Shown here piece by piece: positions 1-11,803 of a DNA stretch of 64,000 nucleotides. The stretch's first letter is position 1. Each line of letters begins with the position of its first letter. The stretch spans positions 62,001 through 126,000 of the forward strand of contig JAMXBD010000095.1 of the NCBI GenBank assembly GCA_024138025.1, read 5' to 3'. The notes beneath the pieces are model-generated. The model was not told the DNA's origin. It saw nothing but the letters and a program-made list of their open reading frames with translations, and did not search any database. A program made the translations under genes and the position numbers. Origin of the DNA: Combretum micranthum. Taxonomy: Eukaryota; Streptophyta; Magnoliopsida; Myrtales; Combretaceae.

Positions 1-514
1 CAATTACTATCAACCATATTCACTTGCTTAGCTCCCATGGTCAGTCCATCAATCTTCTTAGATAAGGCCTCTATATTAAAAGTAAAACTTATAACATCTT
101 ACTGAAACATACTTCTAGGCTTTCTCTCTTAGATCTAGTGAAATACCACTAGTAATGGTTGTTAGCCACATCTTTACAAAGTTGTAGACATTCATCACAA
201 GATTTATTATTCAAACTCCTTACTACGGTAGCATCAATTAGCTGTCTAATGCCATAATTCAATCCATTATAGAATGTTTGGACTTAAGTGAATTCAGGCA
301 AGTTGTGATGTTGGCATTTCCCTAACAACTCCTTCCACCTCTCATATGCTTCATACAAGGTCTTAGACTCAAGTTCGTGAAAAAAAGCAATGTCAGCTCT
401 CAACTGAGTTGTCCTAGAAGGTGGAAAGTATCTCCTCATGAATTGGCCAGTCATTTATTTCCAAGTGGTAATAGATTGCCTAAACAAACCATTTAACCAC
501 TTCTTAGCATTGCC
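1..514 (-). pseudogene. Ty3/gypsy gag fragment, middle to C-terminal part
   Basis: Read on the minus strand, this stretch encodes the conserved retrotransposon Gag core: a YFPPSRT motif, then YEAYERWKELL, a CQHHNL block and QTFYNGL, in the order known from plant Ty3/gypsy (Athila/Tat-type) Gag. Gag would form the particle that packages element RNA. At least two stops interrupt the frame, one before QTFYNGL and one near the 514 end, so it is dead. It continues past the window start. Its N-terminal half lies at 4056-4475, and the two halves are separated by the solo LTR at 515-4055. The Gag family is well supported by motif order; the exact lineage is an inference. Confidence 0.72.
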
Positions 515-3500
515 AATAAACCCTGGTTTTCCTAGTAACCGAGTAAACTTTGGAAATCGGAAACCAAAACCCTAAACCAGATTAGCTTAAGCTTGAGAGA
601 GAAACCTAGGAACCCTGGATCCAGCTTTTCTTTGATTTCAAACTAAAAGAACTTTTGTAAAATAAATTAATGTGGAATATTGTTCTAAAATATATTTCAA
701 ACCCTGAAAAGATATGATTTTGAAAAATTTCCTATTTCAGGCCTTCTCGAAATCCATTACGGAAAAGCGAGCCTCGGAACTTGAAATTTGAAAAATATTC
801 CGAAATACTCTTAGAACCAAAATTTAATGAGGATTTCAAAAATATAATTTTTATAATTTTTCGGTTTATAAAAATTATAGATATAGCATTTTTCTCGTAT
901 TTTCTTTACTACTGGTAAAGTAATTGTTTTGTTTACTATCATTACTATTCATAAGTACAACCTACTACACTCACAAGCCACTCCCTACTCGTACATCCTT
1001 ATAACTACTCATTACATTTTCTTTTGCAAGAAAAATTTGTCTTTTTAGAATTACTAAAATCTAGGACTTTTTATTACATAAATTACAAAACAAAACAAAT
1101 TCAACTTCCCTCTCTCTCCCTCCCATTCCCAACCGGCGCAACCACCCAACCCCCTGCCCTCTTTATTAACCTAAATTGTTTTATTTTTCTTCTTTATTCT
1201 AATTAAAACAAACCCTAATTTATTTACTATATATAATCTTTTACATTTCTCTCTCTTCATCCATTTTCATTTGTTTCAAAAACCACAAATCCCCTCCATT
1301 CTCCCTCTCTTGCCGTGACTAACATCTCCTCCATACACACACTCACACAAGTTTATTTTTTCATTCCATTCTTGAAGACTCTTTAGGTAGACTTTCTTCT
1401 TAAGCTTCCATGGATGCTATAGGTTGATTATATGGAGGTTTTATGCATCAAAGGACTTTCTGTAATGCCTAAAGGCTAGAGATGATGATACCGAAACTTT
1501 GAAACACTCCTCTTGTTTATGATCCATATTGATATTGCTATATTTGTTGTCTTTAAGACTTTACTATCTTCATATTTATATTATACTTTGTAGATCTAAT
1601 TTTTATGAAGCTTTGGTTATGTTTATGTTTAGATCTATAGGTTTAGGGCCTACTACCATGTATTTCTTTTATATTTATGCTCATATTATGTGTAGATCTT
1701 AGATTTGAACTTGAATAAAAATGGTGAAATTCGTATCTAGGAAAGACCCATATTTAAAGACCCTCTTCCAAGCCTCAATATGGAAGTTTTAGTTGAAAAA
1801 AATGAAGTTTTAGTGGATGTATATCATCAAGACTTCTTTTTACAAGAATCAAAGGTGATTTTCAAAACTTACTTTCAAAAATAAAAATCTTATTTTCAGA
1901 TCTAGACCAAGACATCAATAGAAAACATGTTTTCCAACCTAAAAATGAATATTTTGTTCAAGATATGGAAGGCTCTTAAGATAGGATATGTAAAAGATGA
2001 TTTTTCATAAGTCTTGATGGATTTTATCAAAAGATATATTCAAAAACAATTTTTGAAAATTCGGATCTAAGCCATGACCCATTTTTGAAACTCATTGTCT
2101 AACCTCAAAATGAAGATTTAGACAAAAATATAAAGGACTCTTGGTATAGATATCCTAAGGATTGGATTTTCATAAGTTTAGATAAGTTTTCCTAAAAGGT
2201 ATTTCTAAAATAGAGAGTTTTGTAAAAGACAAGTCTAGGTCTTATTTTCATTCTAAAACTCAAGGAAGAAATTCGGATCTAGGAAGAGATGAATTTTGGA
2301 AGCCTTATTTTAGACTTCAAAACAAGAGTTTTATATGGAAAATGGAATGCTTTGATAATAGGTGACATAAGAAAATTATTTTCATTGAGTCATGTAAGTT
2401 TTAGCAAAGGATTTTCTCAAAACAAGAAAATGAGTTTCAACTCAAAAATTTCGGTGTTTACAAAAGTAGATTCTTGGAATTTTCATTTGGACAATGTCAC
2501 TAGGATCATATAAGTATTTAATCTTTTATCTTTGGCTAGAAGTTCTCCTTACAAGTGTAGAACCAATATAAGTTGATCTAAAAAGTTAAGTGGAATAAAT
2601 GTAACAATTTTCAACAAGAACTCAAAACTAGAATTTTCATAACCCTAACATACAGTAGCTTTTCGACCTTTAAATAACCTTATATTTTTTATTTAACTTG
2701 AGAAATGAATAGATCTTTCGAAGTAGATAAAAATCGGTATATAATATGTGCAATTTCGAGTTAAAATGAGTTAGACATGACCATTTTAATTTAGGACTTC
2801 AACTTAGGTAAAATTGATGAACTTAGTAAGTAGAATTGTTAAGTTTATTAGAAATTCATAAGAAATACTCATCAAGGGTATTCCTTGTACTTAGGTGATT
2901 TGGAGGACGGATTTCCACTCCCCGAGGACTACTACGACTAGTGGATTTCTCTTCATGTCCAAGTGAATTCATTTCTTAAATAGTTGTGCTCATGTATGTG
3001 CTTGTAATCATAGTGGCAATAGAATTCGGAAAAGATAAATTGTGATGAGTTGTGATCTAATCTTGGTTGAATGAATGATAAGTATATTGAGACGAGACTT
3101 GTTGTAAAAACATTATATGAGTTAGTATAGACTTAAATTGTTTGAAATTTTCTATGATCGCTCTTAACCTACATAATTAACATGCCACGACTATATGAAT
3201 AAACTGTACATACATATCACGTAGTGAGTCACATTGCATTAGCAAGTATATCTTTGGTGGGACAAAGGTATATTAGCGGAGGCGTGGAGGCCCGTGTTAA
3301 CATTAAGGATGCGAAATTGCTTAAGTTAACGGAAGTGGGCTAGGCACTTGAAACTATCACATAAGACAACAAATGTTATATAACTAAGAGAAAGAGGTTG
3401 GGATTATGGTTGCATAACTTATGGACCACCCCAACCTCGAATGGAGAGCGTAAATCCATTCACATATAGCTATTGGAAAGTCATATGCTTGTATGCTCAT

Positions 3501-4055
3501 TTGCTTGTGCATTCATATGATTGATTAACTATAACTTGCTTGTGTATATATATATATATATATATCTTGAATGAGTTTGCTATTTAGAAAAGAACCTCAC
3601 TAAGCCTATTAGCTTACACCCCGATAGTTTTTTGTTGCAGTGTTCCCATTTTTTGTTGTTCCTAAAGAACACTTTTCACAGGTTTATCTTTTTGGATTAA
3701 GGAGTTTTGAAGAAGTCGGGACCTAGCTATAGGCGTGGACTTCTAGGAAAATCTCTTTAACATAAACTCTAATGTTTGTAAGATGGATTTAGATTGGATA
3801 AACTCCTATTATTTTGGTGCGGGTATGCTCCCTTGACTTTTGTAAAGACTTAACTTATTTATCTTGTTGTGATTTCTATTCTTAATGCTATTGTATGCCT
3901 TCTTAAGACTATTCGATTCAAAGTGTGATCCTAAAAATTGTGCAAGTATAACTTACACCCGATATATAAACTTATGGGATGACTAAGGTTATACTTAAGT
4001 TTAAATATCGAGTGTGGTGGAATGTCGCGTTTTGGGTACTATTTGGGGAGTGACA
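515..4055 (+). mobile_element. Solo LTR, copy 1 of the large (~3.5 kb) family
   Basis: This 3541-bp block interrupts the minus-strand gag exactly. The flanks are TTGCC (510-514) and TTACC (4056-4060), a 5-bp target duplication with one mismatch. The right end reads GGGGAGTGACA. The left terminal TG appears mutated to AA, by comparison with copy 2. There is no internal coding region, primer site or second LTR, so it looks like a solo LTR left by LTR-LTR recombination. I place it on the plus strand because Tekay-type LTRs usually end in GTGACA next to the primer site, and a TATA-like TATATAAT near 1230 precedes a CT-rich leader. The gypsy lineage is inferred. Small reading frames inside it are not genes. 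Confidence 0.72.
3545..3566. repeat. (TA)n microsatellite in solo LTR copy 1
   Basis: A run of about ten TA units. The inverted partner LTR has its counterpart near 4766-4784, so the tract is a feature of the LTR family. Confidence 0.9.
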
Positions 4056-4475
4056 TTACCTCCACAAAAGAGAGGGAATAATCTAAGGCGAATGGCATCA
4101 TTAGAGGCTCCATTGATTTTAAAGGTGTCACAAATCTCTAAAAATTGTTTAAGGTGGGTGCTTGGGTCTTTATCTTATGGTCCATCAAACTACACATACT
4201 ATTGTACCATTGGTATGATATTGGACTTAATTTCAAAGTTAATGCCAGCAACCTTAGGCCTTACTATACTCATGTTAGCTCCATTTAGATTGGGTTTGCA
4301 AAAATCTAGCATGGTCCTAAATTAAGGATTCATCTTAACCAAATTGTTATCACCCAAGTTTCTTTCATCAACTTCTAGAACAACATCTCCTACATTAATC
4401 TGATCATTCCTATGTGCCATTTCCTCTCCAATAAAATTTCTCCGTTCTTCGCTAACTACACATCTGGATGCCCTT
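4056..4475 (-). pseudogene. Ty3/gypsy gag fragment, N-terminal part
   Basis: On the minus strand an ATG at 4419 opens a Gag N-terminus that runs down to 4056. The recognisable block includes HLKQFLEICDTFKINGAS followed by AIRLRLFPLF, the classic start of the plant retrotransposon gag domain. The frame has stops near residues 36, 71, 74 and 79, so it is a pseudogene. The protein would continue into 514-1 once the solo LTR at 515-4055 is ignored. Upstream on the minus strand, 4420-4475 is leader, cut by the second solo LTR at 4476. This is the same element as the fragment at 1-514. Confidence 0.72.
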
Positions 4476-4765
4476 TGTCACGCCCCAAAAGGTACCCTAA
4501 ACGCGATAGTCTGCCATACTCAATATTTAAATTTAAGTATGACAACCTTAGTCATCCCATGAGCTTAGACACCAGATGTAAGGCTTACTTTCACCATGTA
4601 GGGAATCTTACTTTGAATTGAAATAGCTTAAGAAGACATACATAGCATTAAGAATATAAATCATAACAATTATGACCAAGATTAATCTATTACAAAAATC
4701 TAAGGAGCATACCCCTATCAAAATAATAAGAGTCTTTAGGGTCCATAAAAGTCTCTTACAACAAC

Positions 4766-4784
4766 ATATATATATATATATATA
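4766..4784. repeat. (TA)n microsatellite in solo LTR copy 2
   Basis: A run of about nine TA units, the inverted counterpart of the tract at 3545-3566. Confidence 0.85.
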
Positions 4785-6939
4785 ATTAAGGAGATTTAAC
4801 TAGAGTCTATGCCTAACATCTAGGTCCCGACTTCTTCCAAAAAGCTCCTTAAATTCCAAAAGCTATACCTAAGAGAAATGTCTCCTGGGGATAACCATAG
4901 ATAATTGTACTGCAATAGGAAACTATAAGGGTATAAGCTTGCGGGCTTAGTGAGTTTCACTTCCAAATTTAAATACCCAATCAAACAATAAGGCAAGTAA
5001 GTTATATTAAACAATCATATGAAATGCACAAACATATGAACATACAATACATAAGACTTTCCGGGAGTCTATGTTGAATGGATTTACTCCTTCCATTCGG
5101 GATTAGGTGTTCTAAGCCTATACGACCATAGATTTCAATTTTTCTCTCATTTATTTAGTGGTTGTTTCCAGTGCTCACCCATTCGTTAAGTATGTAGTTG
5201 GTTCAAGTACCTACTCCCTTCCATTTTAATTTAGGCGACCCCACGCTGATAACCGAGTTTTTAGGCCCACGTTACCTAGCTATTATGCCTTTTCCCACAA
5301 AGTTATAACGACGAATGTAATAGACTCAATATATGTTATGCATGGAAAATTTAGTTATATGGTCATGATATATTATTTAAATAATTATAGGCGATTATAG
5401 AGATTTGAGACACTTCAATTCTATACTAAATCATACAAATATTATAACAATTCCTATTTCGATATTCTTATCATCAATTCAACCAAGTAGAATTCACATG
5501 CATATTCTAATTTTATCTTGTCCTAATTTTAATGCCACTATCATTACAAGCAAAGTCATGAGCATGTAATTTAAAGAGAGTGAACTCACTTTGCCATGGC
5601 ACAAAATTCCTCTTAATCGTAATAATCCTCGGGAAGGTCTAGTTTATCTCCCAAGTCTCTTAACAAAAGAAATACCTCCAATGAGTATTTCTATGAAGTT
5701 TAAATGGAACTTACAAATTCTATTCTAACAAGTTCATCAAAGTTCGCTTAAGAAGAAATTCCAACTTAAAATGGTCATAACTTGGTCATTTTAATTAAGA
5801 ATTCCGCATAATATATACCGATTTCTACCTATTCGACGAGAGCTATCCATTTCTTAAGTTATTTTCATCATATAAGGCCCTTTGGGTCATGAACAATAAG
5901 GTACATAATGTTACATAAAATTCCCAGCCTACAAATTAAGTTTTAGATTCACATCAAACATCATCCAAAAGCTTTGATAGATACTTAGCTATCAATATAC
6001 CTTGAAAAGCTCTTTTATATACATATATAACTCAATATCAAGCATGATTCATGGGTTAATGATCAATCTATTTCATTATGTATTCAAACAATGTTTTGCG
6101 GAGTTTGCAAGACATTAATTTCCCAAGCTTGGTTTTTGAAAAATTTCCAAGTAAACCATGATTTCTTTAGAAGATTATTACTTTATGCTCATTCTATTAT
6201 TTTACTCTTGGGGTTTATAAATAAAAAAAATATATATCATCTTTCATATACTAACTTGTTTTTATCATTAATCTGTTAAATATTCCCTATATGGCTTCTA
6301 GATCCATTTTTCTAGCTTTGAAAAACTCACTTATTTCTTGAAAGTGTTTTACAAGAGTTCTTGATCTTAATCTTCTTAAGAAAATTTTGTAGAATCAAGG
6401 TCATTAATTCTAAATCTTGAGAGTGAAAATCCTACATTTATATCACTAAAGTTTGTGCAAAGTCCTTTAGTTCTAACAACACTTATATGGTGTGATTTTT
6501 ATGTTTATAAAACTAAGATTTATATTTTTCCTTTCCAATCTTTTAAGATTTCTTTTATTTCATTTGAAAAAACACCTCTTTTATCAAATCATACACTTTG
6601 AAATTTTTAAAAACTTTTTCCTTTGAATTCTTGAAAATGCTGTGACCCATTAAAGAAGAAGAAAAATTATTTCCTTTTGCAAAACTTGTTTCTTGAGTCA
6701 TCCTCTCTTGTCTTAAAACTTGTTATTTTAGAAAAACCATTTGTGACCTTTATGAGATCAAGATCATAATCTCATCTCTAAGTTTTTCAAAAACTTTCTC
6801 TGTTAAACTTCTAGATCTAGTCATTTTCTCAAGATAAAAGGTTTTGGTTAAGAACCTAGTCTCATTTTGGCATTATAACATTTTGTCCATGAATCATTTA
6901 TGTTTATGAGTATAAATAAAAATAAGAAGAGATAAAGCA

Positions 6940-7192
6940 AATATATATATATATATATATAGCATAAAGTAGGTCAAGTGTTGGGAGAACTAAGCTCCTA
7001 GGATATGGAAAAGTTTCCATCCCAAAAGAAAAAGAAAGAAAGAAAAAGTTCATAAATAGATATTGAAAGCAACAATATAAGAGCAAGTATAATAACAATA
7101 TGAGCATAAAGAAAAAGCAATATATAGACAAATTATGGCAAGATATATATATATATATATATAGCAAGATTATGGCAAGATATATATATGAG
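6940..7192. repeat. (TA)n tracts with a small duplicated unit
   Basis: TA tracts lie at about 6941-6961 and 7143-7162. The second tract is bracketed by two copies of a TTATGGCAAGATATA-like unit, a short direct duplication inside solo LTR copy 2. Confidence 0.75.
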
Positions 7193-8172
7193 TATGATGG
7201 TAGTTCCATGAACATGAACCAAATATGATCATAATGTTCGTTTCTTTAGCTTTTCAAACTGAGAAACAACACTAAAGCCATGTAAGGCTATTTGACATGG
7301 AAGATTTTTAAGAAATAAGCTCATTACCTAGAAAAATAATGGATGGAAAGAAGATGCGAATAGTTGTTTAAGTATATGAGGAGTGTTTTAGTGGTAGATC
7401 TTATATGGAGATTATTTGTGTTTATATAAAGAGGGGTTTGTTCTTGACAAAAGAGAGTGTTTTGCTAAGAGAGGATGAAGAGAAATTTAAAGAGTGTTTT
7501 TGTGTATAAATTTTGGCATAGTAACTTTAAGTTGAAAAGTGGTGCAAAGAGTATAAGAGATGAGGGGTATTTATTTTATTGTTTTGTGTAATTTAAGTGT
7601 AATAATATGTAAAGTAGATATGAGTAGATGTGTGTGGGAAATGAAAAAGGTAAATAGAAAAAAGTATGGTAGTTTGTAAGGATGAATAGTAATAAAGTAG
7701 AGATAGTGAATATTATAGAATAGTGTAGTATTGTTTTATGAATGGTGTAGAAGATAAATTGATTATCGGTAGTAAAAAAAATACGAGTAAAATCGTAATA
7801 TCAGATATTTTTAACTACCAAAAAATTATATAACTGATATATTTGAAAATCTTATGAAACTACGAGTTTAACGGTACTAATAGTATATTCTTGGTATCCC
7901 GAGCCCTAGGACATGCTTTTCAAAGTCTGTATCTGATCAAGTTCAAAATAGGCCAAAAAATTACCAATCTAATATTTTTAAGCATTCTAATATTATCACG
8001 AACCAATCTACACTCTTCACTCATATTTCGACTTTTCGGTTTAAAAACACAGGGTTGTCGGATCTAAACTGCTAAGGTTTCCTAAGGATTTATTGACTTA
8101 AGGTTCCCGGTTAACTTTCCGGTTTAGGGTTTAAGCTTAAAATTACTTTAAAAGTTAGGGGTTTACACCCTT

Positions 8173-8825
8173 CCTATGCACCGGGGGTTCTGGATTAAAT
8201 GGAAGTAAATTTGGTGAGTGACTCCTAGTTATAACCCCATACCATTTTATTGCAAATAAAAATTAGTTTACAACATAAAAACAAACCTAAATTACAACGG
8301 AATATATCACAGCAAACAAAACTATATAATAGAAAAAATAAGATATACAACAATATCAATATTTACAAAAGAAAACAAAACTTAAGCTATATACAAACGA
8401 AACTATTTACAATAACTAATATTTTATATTTATTTCACTAGTTACAACAAAATACATGTTTACAACTCTTTACATCCATTTACAAACATCTACAAGGCTA
8501 TTTACAAAAACAGGACATATTACAAAAATTTTGAATTAAAACAGAACAACAAACAAAGTAAGGTATGTTTGCAAAAACAACTAAAGTCAAAACTGTTTAA
8601 AAAATGGAATAAACTATATGCAACTACAGTATATACATGCAAATACCAAGCAATACAAGTATTTACAACAAATATTTACAGAGGAAAATTATATACAACT
8701 ATTTAAAAAAATAAAACAAAACAGTTAACTATTCATATTATTCACATAGTTAGTGACTAGAATAATAAATTTAAAGTTTTTCAAATAGTGCTTGGTTGAG
8801 CTTGATAAAATGAATCCAATGGCAA
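8173..8825 (-). other. Leader of the minus-strand gypsy element
   Basis: This noncoding AT-rich stretch lies between the CCCTT duplication of solo LTR copy 2 and a primer-site-like sequence at 8826-8844. On the minus strand it would be the 5' leader before gag, joined to 4420-4475 before the solo LTR arrived. A simple A/T-biased reading frame at 8250-8441 shows no protein family signature and I do not call it. Confidence 0.4.
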
Positions 8826-8844
8826 CTCTTTGGCAACAGTACCA
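8826..8844 (-). other. Primer-binding-site-like sequence, tRNA-Asp type
   Basis: Minus strand TGGTACTGTTGCCAAAGAG resembles a degraded form of the tRNA-Asp complementary site (TGGCGCCGTTGCCGGGGA) used by Athila/Tat-type gypsy elements. It sits between an LTR-like block and the leader and gag, where a primer site should be. Confidence 0.42.
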
Positions 8845-8845
8845 T

Positions 8846-10380
8846 GAAACTTGTTCACTCGGTTTGATTGGGATCCATGAAGTTATCAAAAATGATTTTT
8901 CTACTAAAAAGATGTAATGCTAATATGTTTTGTTCAACTTCGATCACAACCACCAATTGAGGCAAGTACATCTACCAAAGTAGCATAAAAAACATTAGGT
9001 TGTATTCCTTAGGGATTGTTAGTATCAATCGTACCCATTTTTAATCTATTATCTAGCAAAGAAAATTTAGCAAATCATAGAAAACAAGTATTTACAAACT
9101 AAGATAAAGTAAATCTAGTTATGTACATGCTCTCAAGGAAAATTTCAGGGGAAAAGCTTCAAAATACTAGAGAGAACTTATAATTTATTTCACCAACTCC
9201 TTATCATGTGATTTTTTAATCAAACTCAATGAGTTTTTCGATGGCTCTTATTGTACTTTCTGATTCATAAAAGTATATTAATGCCTCTCTCGAGTGTTAA
9301 GAACTTCTAAGCCTACATTAGACTACCAGAATCTCTTCTCAAGCTATCAGCAACTAAGATCCGCATTAAGATCAAGAATCCTTTGATTAAAAACCCATTT
9401 CAATGAATTTAGAATCAAGTAACAAAAGTTTCACCGCTTTTATCTCTATATAGTTATGAGCAACTTCATTAGTAATCTAGATCTATTCAAAAGAATAATT
9501 TCTCAATCTATTTAATAGAAATCAGACATGAATCTACATGGTGCATACACATAAATGCATGAAAATATGCTGAAGCTACAAATACAAGTACCAAAACAAT
9601 ATTCAATTAAAAACACAATTGAAATCACATGAATCAAGTCTTGGATTCACAAACCCTAAGTTAAAACCATTATTTCTCCATAGGTTTCAACATTGAGCAC
9701 CAATTTCAAGAAAAATAATGTAAAGTAAAAGTAGATATCACTTATTAAAGCATGAATTCTTGCAGAAACAAACCTCAAATTAAATCGACTTCACCCAGAA
9801 AACTTGAATCTCTAGCAAAAGAAAGGTTTCTCTCACACTCACACCTATTCTTTGTTAGTAATTCATTACAAAAATTGATATTATGTGATACGATACTATT
9901 ACAACATTTGTGTATGCTTATTTATATGTGTAAGGCATGGAAAACATGAAGATTTTATTTGTTAACGTGGTAGATTCTTTCTAATAAACTTGTCAAAATG
10001 TCACACGTGCGTGATAAGGGTTAATTTATAGGTTGGATCATGGGAATAAGTCTTGGTGAGGTAGGCACCATGTTCGATCCTTCTTTAAATCGTAGCTTAC
10101 AGCTTGATCTGCATGTATCCGTCATGGCGCATTTTAGGGCATGGTTGATGCTCTTTCTCAATTTTCCTTTGTCTTCATTTGCCTTCGATTGAAATCAAGG
10201 GTGTGGTGATTGAGACTGTTCTTTGTTGTTCATGCTATTATCACTCCAATACTTAATTAAATCATATTATTTCCTCTTTTTGTGCTCCAATGAGCTAAGA
10301 GACAACGATCACACAAATTCTTAGGAAATTCATAGAAATTAATCAAATTATACATAAATTCCTATGGTTCAAATGGTCTA
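8846..10380 (-). mobile_element. 5' LTR-like block of the minus-strand gypsy, family copy 1
   Basis: On the minus strand this is a long noncoding block sharing clear similarity with four other copies in the window (13430-14690, 15450-16860, 17600-19080, and inside 59719-62003). Shared landmarks are ACTAATGAAGTTGCTCAT, the AGAAGAGATTCTGGTAGTCT region, and a 3' part with CCCTAAGGAAT before GTAGATGTACTTGCC. It is followed on the minus strand by the primer-site-like sequence and gag, so it is best read as the 5' LTR. The outer boundary near 10380 is approximate and no target duplication was found. The reading frame at 9752-9949 is inside it and is not a gene. Confidence 0.45.
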
Positions 10381-11133
10381 AAAATCACTTACCTCCTACT
10401 GAGGTAAGGGTCTGAAGACTCCTCATTGCTACTCCAGAAATCAACATCGAAATCATCGATACCATCACCATTGGGGCCCTCACCTACATCAAGACGCCCT
10501 TGCTTCTGTTTTTGGCTGGAACAAACACCAAGCATGGCTTGCCTATCTCAATTGTGGTAGCAAACCCAACAAGAGAATCATCACCCATAGAAGTGGCCTT
10601 AGCAGAGAAATTAATTAGACTAGTTGCATTTGCCATGAGTGAAACAGATACAAGAAGAGCATATGTGAAAAGACAAGAAGGACTTTTCAGGAAGGAAGCA
10701 AAAATGGCAACAAGAAATGTTCCCTTTATACACACACACGAAGTGAAGCGACCTTTTAGAAAAGTTAGCTTTGGAAATGGTCCAAACGTTTCGATAAACC
10801 ATCGTATCTCAACAACTAAACACCCTATCAAAAAAACTATACAATAAGCACATATGTGTCTTTTCAAATCTCAAACTCCTTGGTTCCCATACCTCGCAAA
10901 GCAAGCCATATAATTGCAAGTATGAGTTCACTGCCCTAATACTAGCCCCCAAGCTAACTTCACTAAGGATGCAACTCAAACTTCTAACCTCACTAGGGTA
11001 CAGCTTAGATATTGGGCTACACCTGGGCATGCAGCTTAGATAAAAAGAGACAACCAATTGACCTCAATGCTACCTGGGAAGACAAAGTATTACCACTCCC
11101 CTTACTTGTTCACAATGGAAGGCAGGGGGCAAG
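10381..11133. other. Unassigned region with overlapping ORFs on both strands
   Basis: Less AT-rich than its neighbours. It contains a 127-codon minus-strand frame (10484-10867), a 115-codon plus-strand frame opposite it (10500-10847), and a short acidic minus-strand frame (about 10387-10539, ending SSNEESSDPYLSRR). None resembles a family I know. Because a possible LTR begins at 11134 after a purine tract, this may be the 3' noncoding part of a Tat-type gypsy element. That is only an inference. Confidence 0.25.
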
Positions 11134-11803
11134 TGTTGATAGTAGATTTTCAATGAAGAACTATTGGGTCAGAGCCCAAGACTAATGGGCTCCCATACCT
11201 AACATCAGCTCTAGTAAAGCTCGCTCCATAAAGGCCTCAAAGAGAAGCCATACTCTAATGCTAAGGAATGATTCTTGAGTGACCTTGACCTTGTCTTTAG
11301 AGGGCGAGAGCAATAAGGTCACACTAGTTAGACCCTTAACCTCACCAAAGGGTACAAGATGACTTGACAACTAAATCTCCTTTGCAATTCACACCCATTT
11401 GGCCACCTTCCTTACCTAGCATATTTGTGTCAAGTACTAGTACAAGCATGATCTTCGACTGACAGTATTGTGCTTTGTGGATCAAGCTAGTTAGTAGTCC
11501 AAAGAGAACTGACCACATGTAAAGAATGTCTCGTGGTCCTCTCAGAGTCTTTTATGGCCAACTCCTATAAGGAACCATCTAGATCCGCCAAGTAAGAAGC
11601 TTTTGACTACTCTTGAGATAGTTTATGTTCCATGCTCCTAAAAACTCATAGTTAACTTAAGTATTAGAGTGGTCAAACCAGACAACCCCCTAGCATACCA
11701 CTAATCGAGTTTTTCTATATTCGTCGGTTCGCATTGCTCCCATACCCGCATCTTCCACTCAGGGAGAAGGAATATCTCTACAAGTAAATTCGGCATTTGC
11801 AAC
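11134..11803 (+). mobile_element. Possible Tat/Ogre-type gypsy LTR
   Basis: A G-rich tract (GGAAGGCAGGGGGCAAG, 11117-11133) stands directly before TGTTGATAGTAGATTTTC. That is the polypurine-then-TGTTGAT arrangement typical of Tat/Ogre 3' LTRs. Further in, ACTTAAGTATTAGAGTGGTC (11656-11675) resembles the conserved ACTTGAGCGTCGGAGTG block of such LTRs. The end at a CA near 11803 is a guess. No second LTR, target duplication or coding region was found. Confidence 0.35.

Larger units (their letters stand above)
4476..8167 (-). mobile_element. Solo LTR, copy 2 of the large family, inverted
   Basis: This 3692-bp block begins TGTCACGCCCC and ends GGGGTTTACA. It is flanked by a perfect 5-bp target duplication, CCCTT at 4471-4475 and again at 8168-8172. 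It is the reverse complement of copy 1 over recognisable stretches at both ends (for example 4476-4570 against 3960-4055, and 7740-8167 against 515-960). A TATATAAA motif on the minus strand near 7415-7425 fits transcription towards 4476. No internal region is present, so it is a solo LTR. It split the leader of the minus-strand gypsy element. Reading frames inside it, including the one at 6904-7215 made of translated TA repeats, are not genes. Confidence 0.8.

Noticed and set aside
2289..2513. 74-codon frame with a plausible start
   Set aside because: It lies inside the solo LTR, and the family's other copy does not keep the frame.
6904..7215. 103-codon minus-strand frame rich in Ile/Tyr/Leu, resembling a membrane protein
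   Set aside because: It is translated (TA)n microsatellite and AT-rich LTR sequence; no conserved motif.
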